From contig JBKCGZ010000026.1 of the NCBI GenBank assembly GCA_046303115.1, positions 1 through 64,000 on the forward strand: 64,000 nucleotides of DNA. Reading direction: 5' to 3'. Position 1 is the first letter of the stretch; each line of letters begins with the position of its first letter. A program made the position numbers and the translations under genes. Under the pieces are notes generated by a model, which was given only the letters and a program-made list of their open reading frames with translations, ran no database searches and was not told where the DNA came from. Of the stretch, positions 7,652 to 16,736 are shown piece by piece. The DNA is from CAINEC01 sp046303115 (GTDB taxonomy: Bacteria; Bacteroidota; Bacteroidia; AKYH767-A; OLB10).

Positions 7652-8749
7652 ATGCAAAAAAGAGTTGTTTTACTTTTATTTTTTTTGATGCTAACGCAAT
7701 TGTGTTATTCGCAGATATCAGTTATCCTGAGAGTTAAAGCTGATGAACAAAATGATACTTTAGGGGTTAATCTTGTGAAGGAAATAACAAAGATTGCCTA
7801 TGCGTCAATCCGTGATGGTAAGGTTCAATTGTGGGATTCTCCCAAAAAAGAAGTTGCTATTTCATTTAATGCTTTGAAAGAAATTGAAAAATCTTCAAGA
7901 CTAAATTTTACTGATCAGCAGTTGATATTTGTATATGAGATTTGGAATAATGAAAAGAAAAAACTAACAAGTGAAACGCAAGGTTTTTTATTCTCATCTA
8001 AATTAGAAAATGGAGAGGTTGTTGTTTTTGGTTATATAGAATATGAGTTTTTAAAAAACAGTATCGCAATAGCATCGCCAATAATTAATGCGAATGGAGA
8101 TTGTTATTTGAATATTAATAGCTACCTGCATAAAAAAAGTTACAATTATCAGATTTTACAATTTGGAGATAAGGTAATTGATAACATAACAGATTCTAAA
8201 CTGCTAAAAGAAAACTTTATTGGATTAAATAAATTTAATGTAGATGCTAATCAGAGCGATTCTGTTGAGGCGAAGTATGTAGAATGGACGCTTTCCGCAT
8301 CTGAAAATTTGACCGGCACAAAGGCACAGGCTGCAAGAGATTTTACTAATGCGCTTACAATTTATTTTAACGACAACTTGGAGGTTTTATATAATTTATC
8401 TGGTAAAAATGCCGAAGAAATACTTAAAAATGGCACATGGAAAATTAATTCTGTTTCGTTTGCAGAGATATGGAATAAGAGTTTTGATAAAATAAAAAGC
8501 ACACCATTGTGGATGGCGGTTAATATTGATAGTACAGTCATCGATACTATTTACATGGATAATCTTGTTAATTGGGATTTTTATATTAATAATCAAAATT
8601 GGCTTGACTATATTCAACAAAAAAATTTCTTGTTTTTAATCGTTAAAGTTAATTCAGATGCGATTCCTGTTGAGAAGTCAATTAAATATCAAAAAGGTTT
8701 GTTTACTCATAAGTGGAACAATCTTATTAATTTCGTAGAACTTTATTAA
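7652..8749 (+). CDS. Exported protein of unknown function
   Basis: I do not recognise this 365-residue protein. It has a clear signal peptide of about 21 residues ending LCYSQ, typical of Bacteroidota, so it should be periplasmic or at the outer membrane. The mature part is rich in Asn, Lys and Ile without Cys clusters or visible catalytic motifs. A segment near residues 45-65 (GKVQLWDSPKKE) faintly recalls gliding-motility GldN-type proteins, but the similarity is too weak to name it. It lies five bases after the paaY-like gene and 12 bases before the phosphohexomutase gene, so it is part of the operon. Confidence 0.75.
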   Translation: MQKRVVLLLFFLMLTQLCYSQISVILRVKADEQNDTLGVNLVKEITKIAYASIRDGKVQLWDSPKKEVAISFNALKEIEKSSRLNFTDQQLIFVYEIWNNEKKKLTSETQGFLFSSKLENGEVVVFGYIEYEFLKNSIAIASPIINANGDCYLNINSYLHKKSYNYQILQFGDKVIDNITDSKLLKENFIGLNKFNVDANQSDSVEAKYVEWTLSASENLTGTKAQAARDFTNALTIYFNDNLEVLYNLSGKNAEEILKNGTWKINSVSFAEIWNKSFDKIKSTPLWMAVNIDSTVIDTIYMDNLVNWDFYINNQNWLDYIQQKNFLFLIVKVNSDAIPVEKSIKYQKGLFTHKWNNLINFVELY

Positions 8750-8761
8750 TCATTATTTAAA

Positions 8762-10168
8762 ATGTCGAAAATAAAATTTGGAACAGATGGTTGGAGAGCG
8801 ATTATCGCAGAAGACTTTACAGTTGAAAATGTTGCTCGTGTTGCTGAAGGAACAGCTCTGTGGTTACTAAAACAGAAAAATAATCCAGGCATAATTCTCG
8901 GCCACGACTGCCGTTTTGCAGGTGCCTTATTTTGTAATACAATCGCAAAAGTATTATGTTCTAAAGGTGTTTCAGTTACTATGTCGAAAGGATTTGTTTC
9001 TACGCCCATGGTTTCATTAGGAACAGTAAAAGAAAATAAAGATTTAGGTATCATCATTACCGCAAGTCATAATCCTCCAGAATACAACGGCTTTAAATTG
9101 AAAGGGTCTTTTGGTGGACCTTTGCTTCCTGCTCACGTAGCAGAAATAGAGGATCTAATTCCGGGAAAATGTACTGTTGATTATTCAAAAGTAGAATTAG
9201 AAAAATTTCAATCTGAAGGATTTCTCTCATATATTGATTTAGAAACGATGTATTGCGATCATGTTGAAGCAAACTTCGATATGAACCTAATTAAGAATAG
9301 TGGATTGAACTTAGCATATGATGCGATGTATGGGGCTGGTCAGAACGTGATTAAACGCATGTTGCCTGCAATAACCAAGTTGCATTGTGATTACAATCCT
9401 TCCTTTATGGGTCAGGCACCGGAGCCAATTCATAAGAACCTAACAGAATTTTCAGAGTTAATTAAGCATGCAAAAAACATCGATTCTGGTTTGGTTACGG
9501 ATGGTGATGCTGATCGTATCGGATTTTATGATTCACAAGGAAATTTTGTTGATTCACATCATATTATTTTATTGCTGATTCATTATTTGTATAAGTACAA
9601 AGGAATGCGCGGCAAAGTAGTAACTGCTTTTTCAACTACACCTAAAGTAGCGAAGTTGTGCGCGCATTATGGTATCGAAATGGAAACCGTTAAAATCGGA
9701 TTTAAGTATATCGCCGAAATTATGATTAAAGAAGATGTGCTGTTAGGTGGAGAAGAGTCGGGTGGAATAGCTATTAAAGGACATATCCCTGAACGTGATG
9801 GTATCTGGATGGGATTAACTCTTTGGGAGTTCATGGCAAAGAGTGGAAAAACATTAAATGATTTGATTAGTGAAGTATATGAAATTGTTGGTCCGTTTTC
9901 ATTCGAGCGAAACGATTTGCATATTAAAGAAGAGTTAAAGCAATCAATTCTTAAAAATTGTTTAGCATCAAAATATACTTCTTTCGGAGATTATAAAATT
10001 GTAAGAACAGAAGATTTAGATGGGTTTAAATATTTCTTCGAAAATGGCGATTGGTTAATGATTCGTGCTTCTGGTACTGAACCTGTATTGCGTACCTATG
10101 CAGAATCTAATTCGCGTGAATCAGCATTCGCCATATTAAATGCCGCTAAAGAGACGTTGTTAAACTAA
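8762..10168 (+). CDS. Phosphoglucomutase/phosphomannomutase family protein
   Basis: This 468-residue alpha-D-phosphohexomutase interconverts sugar 1- and 6-phosphates. All four family signatures are present: the phosphoserine loop TASHNPPEYNG near residue 100, the metal-binding DGDADR near 248, the sugar-binding GGEESGG near 335 and the phosphate-binding RASGTEP near 440. The N-terminal KFGTDGWRA is also typical. Whether it prefers glucose, mannose or glucosamine phosphate is not decidable by eye. It sits in the operon between two exported proteins of unknown role. Confidence 0.93.
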   Translation: MSKIKFGTDGWRAIIAEDFTVENVARVAEGTALWLLKQKNNPGIILGHDCRFAGALFCNTIAKVLCSKGVSVTMSKGFVSTPMVSLGTVKENKDLGIIITASHNPPEYNGFKLKGSFGGPLLPAHVAEIEDLIPGKCTVDYSKVELEKFQSEGFLSYIDLETMYCDHVEANFDMNLIKNSGLNLAYDAMYGAGQNVIKRMLPAITKLHCDYNPSFMGQAPEPIHKNLTEFSELIKHAKNIDSGLVTDGDADRIGFYDSQGNFVDSHHIILLLIHYLYKYKGMRGKVVTAFSTTPKVAKLCAHYGIEMETVKIGFKYIAEIMIKEDVLLGGEESGGIAIKGHIPERDGIWMGLTLWEFMAKSGKTLNDLISEVYEIVGPFSFERNDLHIKEELKQSILKNCLASKYTSFGDYKIVRTEDLDGFKYFFENGDWLMIRASGTEPVLRTYAESNSRESAFAILNAAKETLLN

Positions 10169-10172
10169 CGCT

Positions 10173-11093
10173 ATGGCTATACGAGACATATCTAAAATGA
10201 AAAGCATCATAATAATTATGGTGCTTTCGTTTTATTCTATGTGTTCGTTTGCACAGAATGATTCCATCAATTTAAAACAACGAAAAAAAATAATTATTAC
10301 TAACGGAGTTCTTTCTTATACTGCTGGTATGACTGGATTATATCAGTTGTGGTATAAGGAATATCCGAGGTCTTCCTTTCATTTTTTTAATGATATGGAT
10401 GAATGGCAAAAGCAGGATAAGTTAGGTCATATAGGGTCGGCTTACTATCTCTCTAAATGGTCAGGTGATTTGCTACAATATGCAGGTTTAGAAAATGACG
10501 ATGCTGCTTTGTTTGGAGCTTTAAGTGGATTTGGATTTCAATTAACGATTGAAGTTTTTGATGGATTTAGTAGTGAATGGGGTTTCTCTGCAGGGGATTT
10601 AGTAGCTAATACCATTGGTGCTGGATTGTATTATGTGCAACAAAGAGTTTGGAAAGATCAGTTAATCAAATATAAATTTTCTTATCATCCTACGGACATT
10701 GCGCAGTATGTTCCTTCTTTATTAGGAGAAAATAGTACACAACGATTATTCAAAGATTATAACGGACAAACATATTGGCTGTCATTTAATTTACATGGCC
10801 TTGTTTTTAAAAATGAAAAATTTCCTGATTGGCTAAACCTGGCAATTGGATATAATGCAAATGGAATGACAGGCGCAAGGGTAAATCGAACGACATATAA
10901 CGGTATTGCAATACCGCAGTATCAGCGGACGTATTCTTTTATTTTATCACCAGATATTGATATTACTAAAATTAAATCTAAGCGTAAAGCGATTAATTTT
11001 ATAAAAGAAGCTTTCGGGTTTATTAAGTTTCCGTTGCCGGCAATTCGCTTTAATAAAAGTGGAAGCTTTAATGCAAAAGCTGTTTATCTGTAA
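10173..11093 (+). CDS. DUF2279 family exported protein
   Basis: This 306-residue protein has the DUF2279 core: DEWQKQDKLGHIGSAYYLS, then GALSGFGFQLTIEVFDGFSSEWGFS and GDLVANTIGAG, all close to family consensus. A signal peptide ending CSFAQ precedes it. The function of the family is unknown; members are predicted periplasmic or outer-membrane proteins. An alternative start is the second ATG at 10197, which gives a more compact signal peptide. Its TAA directly abuts the stop codon of the convergent gene at 11094, with no terminator between. Confidence 0.8.
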   Translation: MAIRDISKMKSIIIIMVLSFYSMCSFAQNDSINLKQRKKIIITNGVLSYTAGMTGLYQLWYKEYPRSSFHFFNDMDEWQKQDKLGHIGSAYYLSKWSGDLLQYAGLENDDAALFGALSGFGFQLTIEVFDGFSSEWGFSAGDLVANTIGAGLYYVQQRVWKDQLIKYKFSYHPTDIAQYVPSLLGENSTQRLFKDYNGQTYWLSFNLHGLVFKNEKFPDWLNLAIGYNANGMTGARVNRTTYNGIAIPQYQRTYSFILSPDIDITKIKSKRKAINFIKEAFGFIKFPLPAIRFNKSGSFNAKAVYL

Positions 11094-11822
11094 TTATTTT
11101 TTTCTTGGTTTCTTGTCAGGATTCTCATGAAAATAAAAGCGGACATCTAACGTCAAATAATCACCTTGTAAACTTGTTCTTCCTGTTGAGGTGGGTGTTT
11201 TTGTAAAGTCACGTTGAGGGTAATATTCCACAAGTGTATTGTAGATTGAAGATAGCGAACGATGGTAGCTTGCGCCGATGTAGTATGTTCCTTTTTTACC
11301 GTTTCGATATTCCCATCCAATATTAGCTAATACGCCCGCATTGATTTTATTTCTTCTAGCTGAGTATTGTAACATGTAAGATGGCAGGTAAGTAAACACA
11401 TCAGAAGGAAAGATATCAATTGATCCGCCCATGGCTGCACTCATCCATATTTTTTTATCAAGCTGAATATAAATTAAAGCACTCAAAGGAATTTCATATC
11501 CGACAATTGAAAAATCACTCTGCGAAATAAATGTTGTATCCCGTAATGTTAAATCATAATTACGTTTAACGTAAAGGATACCTGATTCTATTGTTAGTTT
11601 TTTTGTAACGCCTCTTCGCACTAAAACACCAGTGGTATATCCCGAATGTTGAGCAAGGGTATAATTGATTTTATTATCATCAAAATCTTTAGGACCTGTT
11701 CTGAAATAACTGCTGGAAAAAATTGGACGGTAGCAAAAGCCAAATTGTGTGGTGTTGATTTGTGCATTACTGCTTGTTGCAACAAAACAAAAAACAAATA
11801 AAAAATACAATTGCTTTTTCAT
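11094..11822 (-). CDS. Outer-membrane beta-barrel protein
   Basis: This 242-residue protein has a signal peptide of about 20 residues (ending SSNAQ) and then alternating aromatic/polar strands, such as TIESGILYVKRNYDL and IGWEYRNGKKGTYYIGASY, ending in a terminal strand LTLDVRFYF typical of porin-like barrels before a basic tail. It resembles the general PorT/OmpW-like barrel proteins of Bacteroidota; no specific function can be given. A weak promoter box with leaderless spacing lies just upstream. Confidence 0.75.
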   Translation of the reverse strand: MKKQLYFLFVFCFVATSSNAQINTTQFGFCYRPIFSSSYFRTGPKDFDDNKINYTLAQHSGYTTGVLVRRGVTKKLTIESGILYVKRNYDLTLRDTTFISQSDFSIVGYEIPLSALIYIQLDKKIWMSAAMGGSIDIFPSDVFTYLPSYMLQYSARRNKINAGVLANIGWEYRNGKKGTYYIGASYHRSLSSIYNTLVEYYPQRDFTKTPTSTGRTSLQGDYLTLDVRFYFHENPDKKPRKK

Positions 11823-11826
11823 AGCG

Positions 11827-11834
11827 CAAAAATG
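11827..11834 (-). promoter_or_regulatory. Weak CAnnTTTG box with leaderless spacing
   Basis: On the minus strand CATTTTTG differs from TAnnTTTG at one position, and its last G is five bases before the A of the ATG at 11822, the same spacing as the better boxes in this window. Confidence 0.3.
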
Positions 11835-11850
11835 CGAAAAAAAATTTCAG

Positions 11851-12441
11851 TTATTGAACTAATTCAAAGGTAATATTAGAAAAAGCCTGGGTGGATTCCA
11901 CTTTTTTACAAATCCCTTTCTCATAAGTGTAGATACTGTTTTGTCCGTCGCCAGTTTCTAATAAATACTTATTACCTTCTTTTCTAAGATTTAAAAACTT
12001 GCCATGATTATCAGACCAAATTGTTTTCTGATTTTTAGGCTCAGTAAAATAGAGGTCAGGGACAATTATCGTAATACTATGGTTGATTGTTGTTGCATCC
12101 CCATCTTTATCTTTGAAAATATACTGATTGCCTGTCAAAGTGGTTGTGTTTTCTGTTTGTTTCGCTCCGTTGACTAGCTGGATGAGTTTGGATGATTTTA
12201 ATTTCCCATTCTCTACTATTGATTTCAAATCGTATTTAACTTCAACCGTAAATAACATAGTGGTTTTAATACTTGATTGTATAGTATAGGTAAAGTTATT
12301 TTTCTTCCCTGATTTATTAGCTATAAGAGTTCCGCTATCTTTCCCATCTACTTTCACCCTGTAAATTAGTTTTTGTGCTGATGCTATATGAGTAGCAAGG
12401 CAGAGCATGATTGTCAGAAGTTTAATATTCAGTTTGTACAT
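11851..12441 (-). CDS. Exported DUF6134-like protein
   Basis: This 196-residue protein has a signal peptide (cleavage after HIASAQ) and a single beta-rich domain beginning KLIYRVKVDGKDSG. That start and the later VPDLYFTEP resemble the DUF6134 family, found mainly in Bacteroidota and of unknown function. The order of beta strands recalls proteins that bind lipids or polymers. It lies 28 bases upstream of the barrel protein on the same strand and may be co-transcribed with it; a terminator separates it from the gene at 12498. Confidence 0.65.
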   Translation of the reverse strand: MYKLNIKLLTIMLCLATHIASAQKLIYRVKVDGKDSGTLIANKSGKKNNFTYTIQSSIKTTMLFTVEVKYDLKSIVENGKLKSSKLIQLVNGAKQTENTTTLTGNQYIFKDKDGDATTINHSITIIVPDLYFTEPKNQKTIWSDNHGKFLNLRKEGNKYLLETGDGQNSIYTYEKGICKKVESTQAFSNITFELVQ

Positions 12442-12451
12442 ACTATCAAAT

Positions 12452-12484
12452 AAAAAGAGCCGCTACATTGTAACGGCTCTTTTA
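12452..12484. terminator. Rho-independent terminator (bidirectional shape)
   Basis: AAAAGAGCCG (12453-12462) pairs perfectly with CGGCTCTTTT (12474-12483) around an 11-base loop. It lies 14 bases after the stop of the minus-strand gene at 12498 and most likely ends that transcript. Confidence 0.85.
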
Positions 12485-12497
12485 GTTATTTTATTGA

Positions 12498-14042
12498 TTA
12501 ATTGAAAATTAATTTTCCAGTAGCTTCTCCTTTGTCAAATGTTGTTCGAATAATGTAAACACCTGCATCTAGTTTATTTCTTTCGATAGTAAACTGACGA
12601 TTGTTGACACCTTCAACATTTAAAACTAAGTTTCCTAAAATGTCATAAACTTTTACGTTTCTGATATCACCTGCTAACATATCTGCAAAAATAGTAGTTG
12701 TAGATTGTGCTGGATTCGGACTAACACGAACGTTTGAAGAAAGATTCTCCAAATAGTTAATGCTCGTTGTTAAACCTAAACAAGTTACGATACGAGGATT
12801 TACATAACCCATGATGGTATCGATATAAGCAGTTGCTTTTGCTTTCGACATATCAGGGTTTGTTAAAAGAGCATTTTGATATACCGCTGTTCCTTGTGCC
12901 GCAGGGTATCCTAAGAATTGAGCAACCGCAACAGTCGTTGTTGAATCGTACCAATCCCATGGACCTGATTGAGGATTTGTCGCTGTATAGAACGGATAAA
13001 GTCCTTCAATACCGCCATTAACAGATGCTGCATACGTTGATAATGCATCATTGAAGTTTGCATTGATCATACAGTTGTTGTTTCCAAGTAATTCAGACTT
13101 TTGCGCAACAATTGAACTTCCTGAAACGTCTACTACGAAATCACCAGTAGTAGGTACGATAACCGCACCATTACCATAAGGAGCAAATGGATCACTCACT
13201 ACGTGAAATCCTACAATTGGACAATCACCAGCTTCTAACCATGATGAATCGCCTAATGCACCTCCCATATTAAATACGAAATCTACATCTGAAGTGTAAC
13301 CTGGGTTGTTGTTTGGATTGTTTAATAGAGGAATTCCTCCAAAGCCATCAAAGTCGCCAATTAATGCTTGATTTACATAACTCTGGCCAGCTACAAAACC
13401 ATAAGTAGCATTAGTGGTTTGAGCAAGGAATTTTGGTAAGTTGATTTCTATTGTTTTGTCTACAGTGGCACATGCTAAAGCAACATAACCACCGCTTCCG
13501 TATCCGCCCATAATGATTTTTGTTGTGTCAATTCCGTAAGTAGACGCGTTTGCTTTAAAGAAACGAACACTTGATTTCGCATCTTGCATGGCACGGTAAA
13601 CAGCTTGCAATAATGTTCCTGTTCTGATATCTTGTCCAGCAGCACCTGTAGCAGCAGGGTTCCATCCTAAACGGTAAGAAACAGCAGCAGCTACATAACC
13701 ACGTTTAGCTAATTCCGTACATGTGAAAACGATATTGCTATCTCTTCTTCCTCCATTAGGGGAGCCATTAATTACTGGAGGTAAAAAGCTTCCCGTATGT
13801 AAAATAATTACAAGCGGGCGTTGAGATAATGGATCAGTTGCTCCAGCAGGTTGATAAACATCTGCTTTAAGGTCAACTGCTGTTGGAGTGCCTGTTAAAA
13901 CCTGGATATTGTTTGCGTAAACAACGTCAGGAGTAACGGATGCTGATGGGAATATTGGCGACAAATAGCGTTGTGCCATAGCTCCATGAAAGCATAAAGC
14001 TGGTAACGTTAATACAAGTAAGAATTGTAGTAGTTTTTTCAT
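12498..14042 (-). CDS. Alpha/beta-hydrolase-fold protein with T9SS type A sorting domain
   Basis: This 514-residue exported protein has a signal peptide of 24 residues (ending GAMAQ), an alpha/beta-hydrolase-like domain (about 60-400) and a C-terminal T9SS type A domain of about 80 residues (VRVSPNPAQS to GVYIIRTT-GKLIF). T9SS cargo is carried across the outer membrane and anchored or released. The loop that should carry the nucleophile reads GGYGSGG (about 179-185), not the GGxSAGG or GxSxG of carboxylesterases, so catalysis is uncertain. The ATG at 14042 is chosen because the signal peptide starts there; the GTG at 14078 would add 12 odd residues. Confidence 0.82.
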   Translation of the reverse strand: MKKLLQFLLVLTLPALCFHGAMAQRYLSPIFPSASVTPDVVYANNIQVLTGTPTAVDLKADVYQPAGATDPLSQRPLVIILHTGSFLPPVINGSPNGGRRDSNIVFTCTELAKRGYVAAAVSYRLGWNPAATGAAGQDIRTGTLLQAVYRAMQDAKSSVRFFKANASTYGIDTTKIIMGGYGSGGYVALACATVDKTIEINLPKFLAQTTNATYGFVAGQSYVNQALIGDFDGFGGIPLLNNPNNNPGYTSDVDFVFNMGGALGDSSWLEAGDCPIVGFHVVSDPFAPYGNGAVIVPTTGDFVVDVSGSSIVAQKSELLGNNNCMINANFNDALSTYAASVNGGIEGLYPFYTATNPQSGPWDWYDSTTTVAVAQFLGYPAAQGTAVYQNALLTNPDMSKAKATAYIDTIMGYVNPRIVTCLGLTTSINYLENLSSNVRVSPNPAQSTTTIFADMLAGDIRNVKVYDILGNLVLNVEGVNNRQFTIERNKLDAGVYIIRTTFDKGEATGKLIFN

Positions 14043-14065
14043 AGAAAGATTTTTTAGGTTTTGTG

Positions 14066-14073
14066 TAAAAATA
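14066..14073 (-). promoter_or_regulatory. Variant TAnnTTTA promoter box
   Basis: On the minus strand TATTTTTA followed by C lies about 23 bases before the ATG at 14042. It matches the -7 consensus except for A in the final position. Confidence 0.35.
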
Positions 14074-14154
14074 AACACTTATTCCGATTTTCATAGTATT
14101 GTAAAAAAAACTTATAAGGATTTTACCTTTAATAAATGGCGTTGAGTAATGTTG

Positions 14155-14162
14155 TAAATTTG
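14155..14162 (+). promoter_or_regulatory. TAnnTTTG box with leaderless spacing
   Basis: TAAATTTG followed by CCCT and then ATG at 14167; the last G is five bases before the A of the start codon. Confidence 0.6.
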
Positions 14163-14166
14163 CCCT

Positions 14167-15831
14167 ATGTTGGTCCGAACAATATCGCTTATGCAAAGGT
14201 CATTTTTGATGATGATTCTTATGGTGGCTTTTTTATCGGATTCTTTCGGGCAGTGTATTTCAATTTTTCCCTACAACGAGAATTTTGAAAATTCAAACGG
14301 TAATTGGACTGCTGGTGGGACCAATAGCGATTGGGCTTGGGGTACTCCAGTTAAAACAACTATAAATTCAGCATCTTCTGGAGCTAAATGCTGGATTAGC
14401 GGCAATTTATCAGGTAACTCGTATAATGGAGGTGAGAAATCATTTGTGGAAAGTCCTTGTTTTGACTTTACTTCTTTGATAAATCCGATAATTAAATTTT
14501 CAATTTTTTGGGATACAGAACGACAATACGACGGTGGCAGCTTCCAATTCTCAATTAACAATGGCCAAACTTGGTCGAATGTTGGAAACTCGAATGATCC
14601 ATCAGATTGTTATAATAAGAATTGGTTTAATAGCTCAAACATTACTAATCTTAGCGGATTAGCGTCTCCAACTCATGGCTGGTCGGGGAATCTGCAAAAT
14701 AGTTCTGGAGGATGTTTGGGTGGAAATGGAAGTGGACAGTGGGTAGAAGCTTCGCACTGTATTGGTTTTTTAGCTGGGAAACCCTCCGTTAAATTTCGTT
14801 TTATTTTTGGTTCTGGCACCACTTGTAACAATTACGACGGGATTGCATTCGATGATTTTTTTATTGGTGAAATTCTAGAGCCAATTTATGATTTTCAATT
14901 TAATTGTACTGGAAATAATATCGTAGACTTTGCTGCTACATCAACAGATTGTCCTGCTTCTTACGCGTGGAATTTTGATGACGTTAATTCATCCAACAAT
15001 ATAGGTTCAGGAGCATCAGTTTCTCATATCTTTTCAGCACCAGGTAGTTATAATGTTAGCTTAACAATAACGTATCCATGTATTGGAACTCGAGTTATAA
15101 ATAAACAGGTAATAATTCCTGAATTAATCGTTACGACTTCAGACGTAACTTGTCTTGATGATTCTAATGGAACGGCTATGGTTACTGTTAGTTTAGTGAA
15201 TAATCCTATGATAAAGTGGTTGCCATCGGGCAGTACAGGTAGTAGTATTGATAGCTTGTTTCCTGGTCAATATTTTGTAACCATCTTAGGAGCTACGGGA
15301 TTGTGTGAGACGACAAAGCCATTTACAATTGGTGTTGGTCCCGATGCAGATCCTAAAGTTAATATAGGAGGTTTGATAAAAATTTGTCCTGGTGATGCGG
15401 TTAAATTAAATGCAGGAAATTTTAATAAATACTCATGGAATACAGGTGATACAACATCGTTTATCGTGGTTTCTGACTCAGGTTTTTATTCTGTATTAGT
15501 AGAAAATGCTTCAGGATGTACTGCAAGCGATTCAGCTCAAATAGTAGTTGGTTGCGGAAATAATCTTTGGTTCCCTTCTGCATTTACACCAGATGAAGAC
15601 GGAGTTAATGATTTATTCTTGGGGTATGGAAATGATGTTAATGAATATCAGCTCATCATATTTAATCGAATGGGACAAGTTGTGTTTGAAACGAAGGATG
15701 TTTCAAAGGGATGGGATGGAATGGTAGAAGGAGTACCCTCGCAAATTGGGGTTTACGGATATACGGTGCGTTATAAATTTGATAATGCTGATAGTATTAG
15801 AAAAAGAGGTATTTTTACTTTAATAAGATAG
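14167..15831 (+). CDS. PKD-domain protein with gliding-motility (T9SS type B) C-terminal domain
   Basis: This 554-residue exported protein has a signal peptide ending DSFGQ (residue 29), and a large N-terminal region with a carbohydrate-binding/MAM-like look (NFENSNGNWTAGGTNSDWAWG to FDDFFIG, about 35-240). A PKD domain follows (YAWNFDDVNSS to YNVSLTITYPC). The last 85 residues form the gliding-motility-associated C-terminal domain (FPSAFTPDEDGVND, IIFNRMGQVVFE, GWDG). That last domain directs export by the T9SS. It starts a probable operon with the MbnP-like gene, only three bases downstream. The ATG at 14191 (MQRSF) is an alternative start. Confidence 0.87.
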   Translation: MLVRTISLMQRSFLMMILMVAFLSDSFGQCISIFPYNENFENSNGNWTAGGTNSDWAWGTPVKTTINSASSGAKCWISGNLSGNSYNGGEKSFVESPCFDFTSLINPIIKFSIFWDTERQYDGGSFQFSINNGQTWSNVGNSNDPSDCYNKNWFNSSNITNLSGLASPTHGWSGNLQNSSGGCLGGNGSGQWVEASHCIGFLAGKPSVKFRFIFGSGTTCNNYDGIAFDDFFIGEILEPIYDFQFNCTGNNIVDFAATSTDCPASYAWNFDDVNSSNNIGSGASVSHIFSAPGSYNVSLTITYPCIGTRVINKQVIIPELIVTTSDVTCLDDSNGTAMVTVSLVNNPMIKWLPSGSTGSSIDSLFPGQYFVTILGATGLCETTKPFTIGVGPDADPKVNIGGLIKICPGDAVKLNAGNFNKYSWNTGDTTSFIVVSDSGFYSVLVENASGCTASDSAQIVVGCGNNLWFPSAFTPDEDGVNDLFLGYGNDVNEYQLIIFNRMGQVVFETKDVSKGWDGMVEGVPSQIGVYGYTVRYKFDNADSIRKRGIFTLIR

Positions 15832-15834
15832 ATT

Positions 15835-16614
15835 ATGAAAAAGAGATTAATTTATGTAGTTGTTGCTTTATGTACAATGTTATTTGTATCATGCGACAAA
15901 AATGAAACAAGCGATCCTAATGGAAACACAATACTTCCTGGAACACTCAGTGTAGAGTTTGTCAATAAGGTGGATAATCAAGACTTGGATATAACAGGGA
16001 ATACCAATTATATTAATTCTTTAGGAGAAGAGTTTTCGGTGAATGTTTTTAAGTATTACATCACCAATATTCGATTAATTAAACCTGATAGCTCCAAATA
16101 TTATCTTCCAGAAACATATTGGTTGGTCGATGCGGAAAAGCCACTTTCATTCTTGAATAAGCTTAATAATGTTGCGGCCGGAAAATACATTGGGGTGGAA
16201 TTTATGATTGGTGTTGATAGTGCGACGCTTGCTAAGGGTGTGCAGGGTGGCGCTCTAGATCCGAGTAACGGAATGGTTTGGAGCTGGACAACTGGGTATA
16301 TATTCGTGAAGATGGAAGGGCGTTGTCCTACGGCAGGAACTGATAGTCTGTTTCAATATCACATAAGTGGCTATCATGATTATGATGGTACTAATTCGTT
16401 AAGATGGTCGACTGTGTATTTTAATGGTCAAACAATCGATGTAAATAAGTCGTTAAATACAAAAATTCAAATTAAGACAGACGTTCAGGAGTTCTTTAAA
16501 AATCCTAACGATTGGAGTATATCTGATATGCCTAATGTTACTTCACCGGGCCATTTGCCTCCGATTATTGCTGATAATTATAAGGATATGTTTTCGTTTA
16601 TCCGAGTTAATTAG
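15835..16614 (+). CDS. MbnP-like copper-associated lipoprotein (copy 1)
   Basis: This 259-residue protein has a lipoprotein signal with lipobox FVSC (Cys20). The mature part matches the MbnP family: LSVEFVNKV, EEFSVNVFKYYITNIRL, VEFMIGVDS, and above all GALDPSNGMVWSWTTGYIF with Trp149 and Trp151. Another shared segment has His176 (QYHISGY). MbnP of methanotrophs is a periplasmic copper-binding protein in which MbnH, a diheme enzyme, converts a Trp to kynurenine. Here copy 1 and copy 2 precede an MbnH-like gene. It lies three bases after the T9SS type B gene, so it is probably co-transcribed with it. Confidence 0.87.
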   Translation: MKKRLIYVVVALCTMLFVSCDKNETSDPNGNTILPGTLSVEFVNKVDNQDLDITGNTNYINSLGEEFSVNVFKYYITNIRLIKPDSSKYYLPETYWLVDAEKPLSFLNKLNNVAAGKYIGVEFMIGVDSATLAKGVQGGALDPSNGMVWSWTTGYIFVKMEGRCPTAGTDSLFQYHISGYHDYDGTNSLRWSTVYFNGQTIDVNKSLNTKIQIKTDVQEFFKNPNDWSISDMPNVTSPGHLPPIIADNYKDMFSFIRVN

Positions 16615-16653
16615 AAATGTTTGATAATTGTCATGATTACGATTAATTAAAAC

Positions 16654-16686
16654 TTTGCACATTTGAATTTGTTGAACTTATATTTG
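16654..16686 (+). promoter_or_regulatory. Promoter with -33 TTTG and -7 TAnnTTTG
   Basis: TTTG at 16654-16657 and TATATTTG at 16679-16686 are separated by 21 bases, which fits the Bacteroidota promoter consensus. The ATG at 16737 is 50 bases downstream, so the second MbnP gene and the cytochrome gene may have their own transcript. Confidence 0.65.
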
Positions 16687-16736
16687 CAAATAGAGTTACC
16701 ACAGAAAAGTAGAAACAAAACATCTAACTAAAAATT

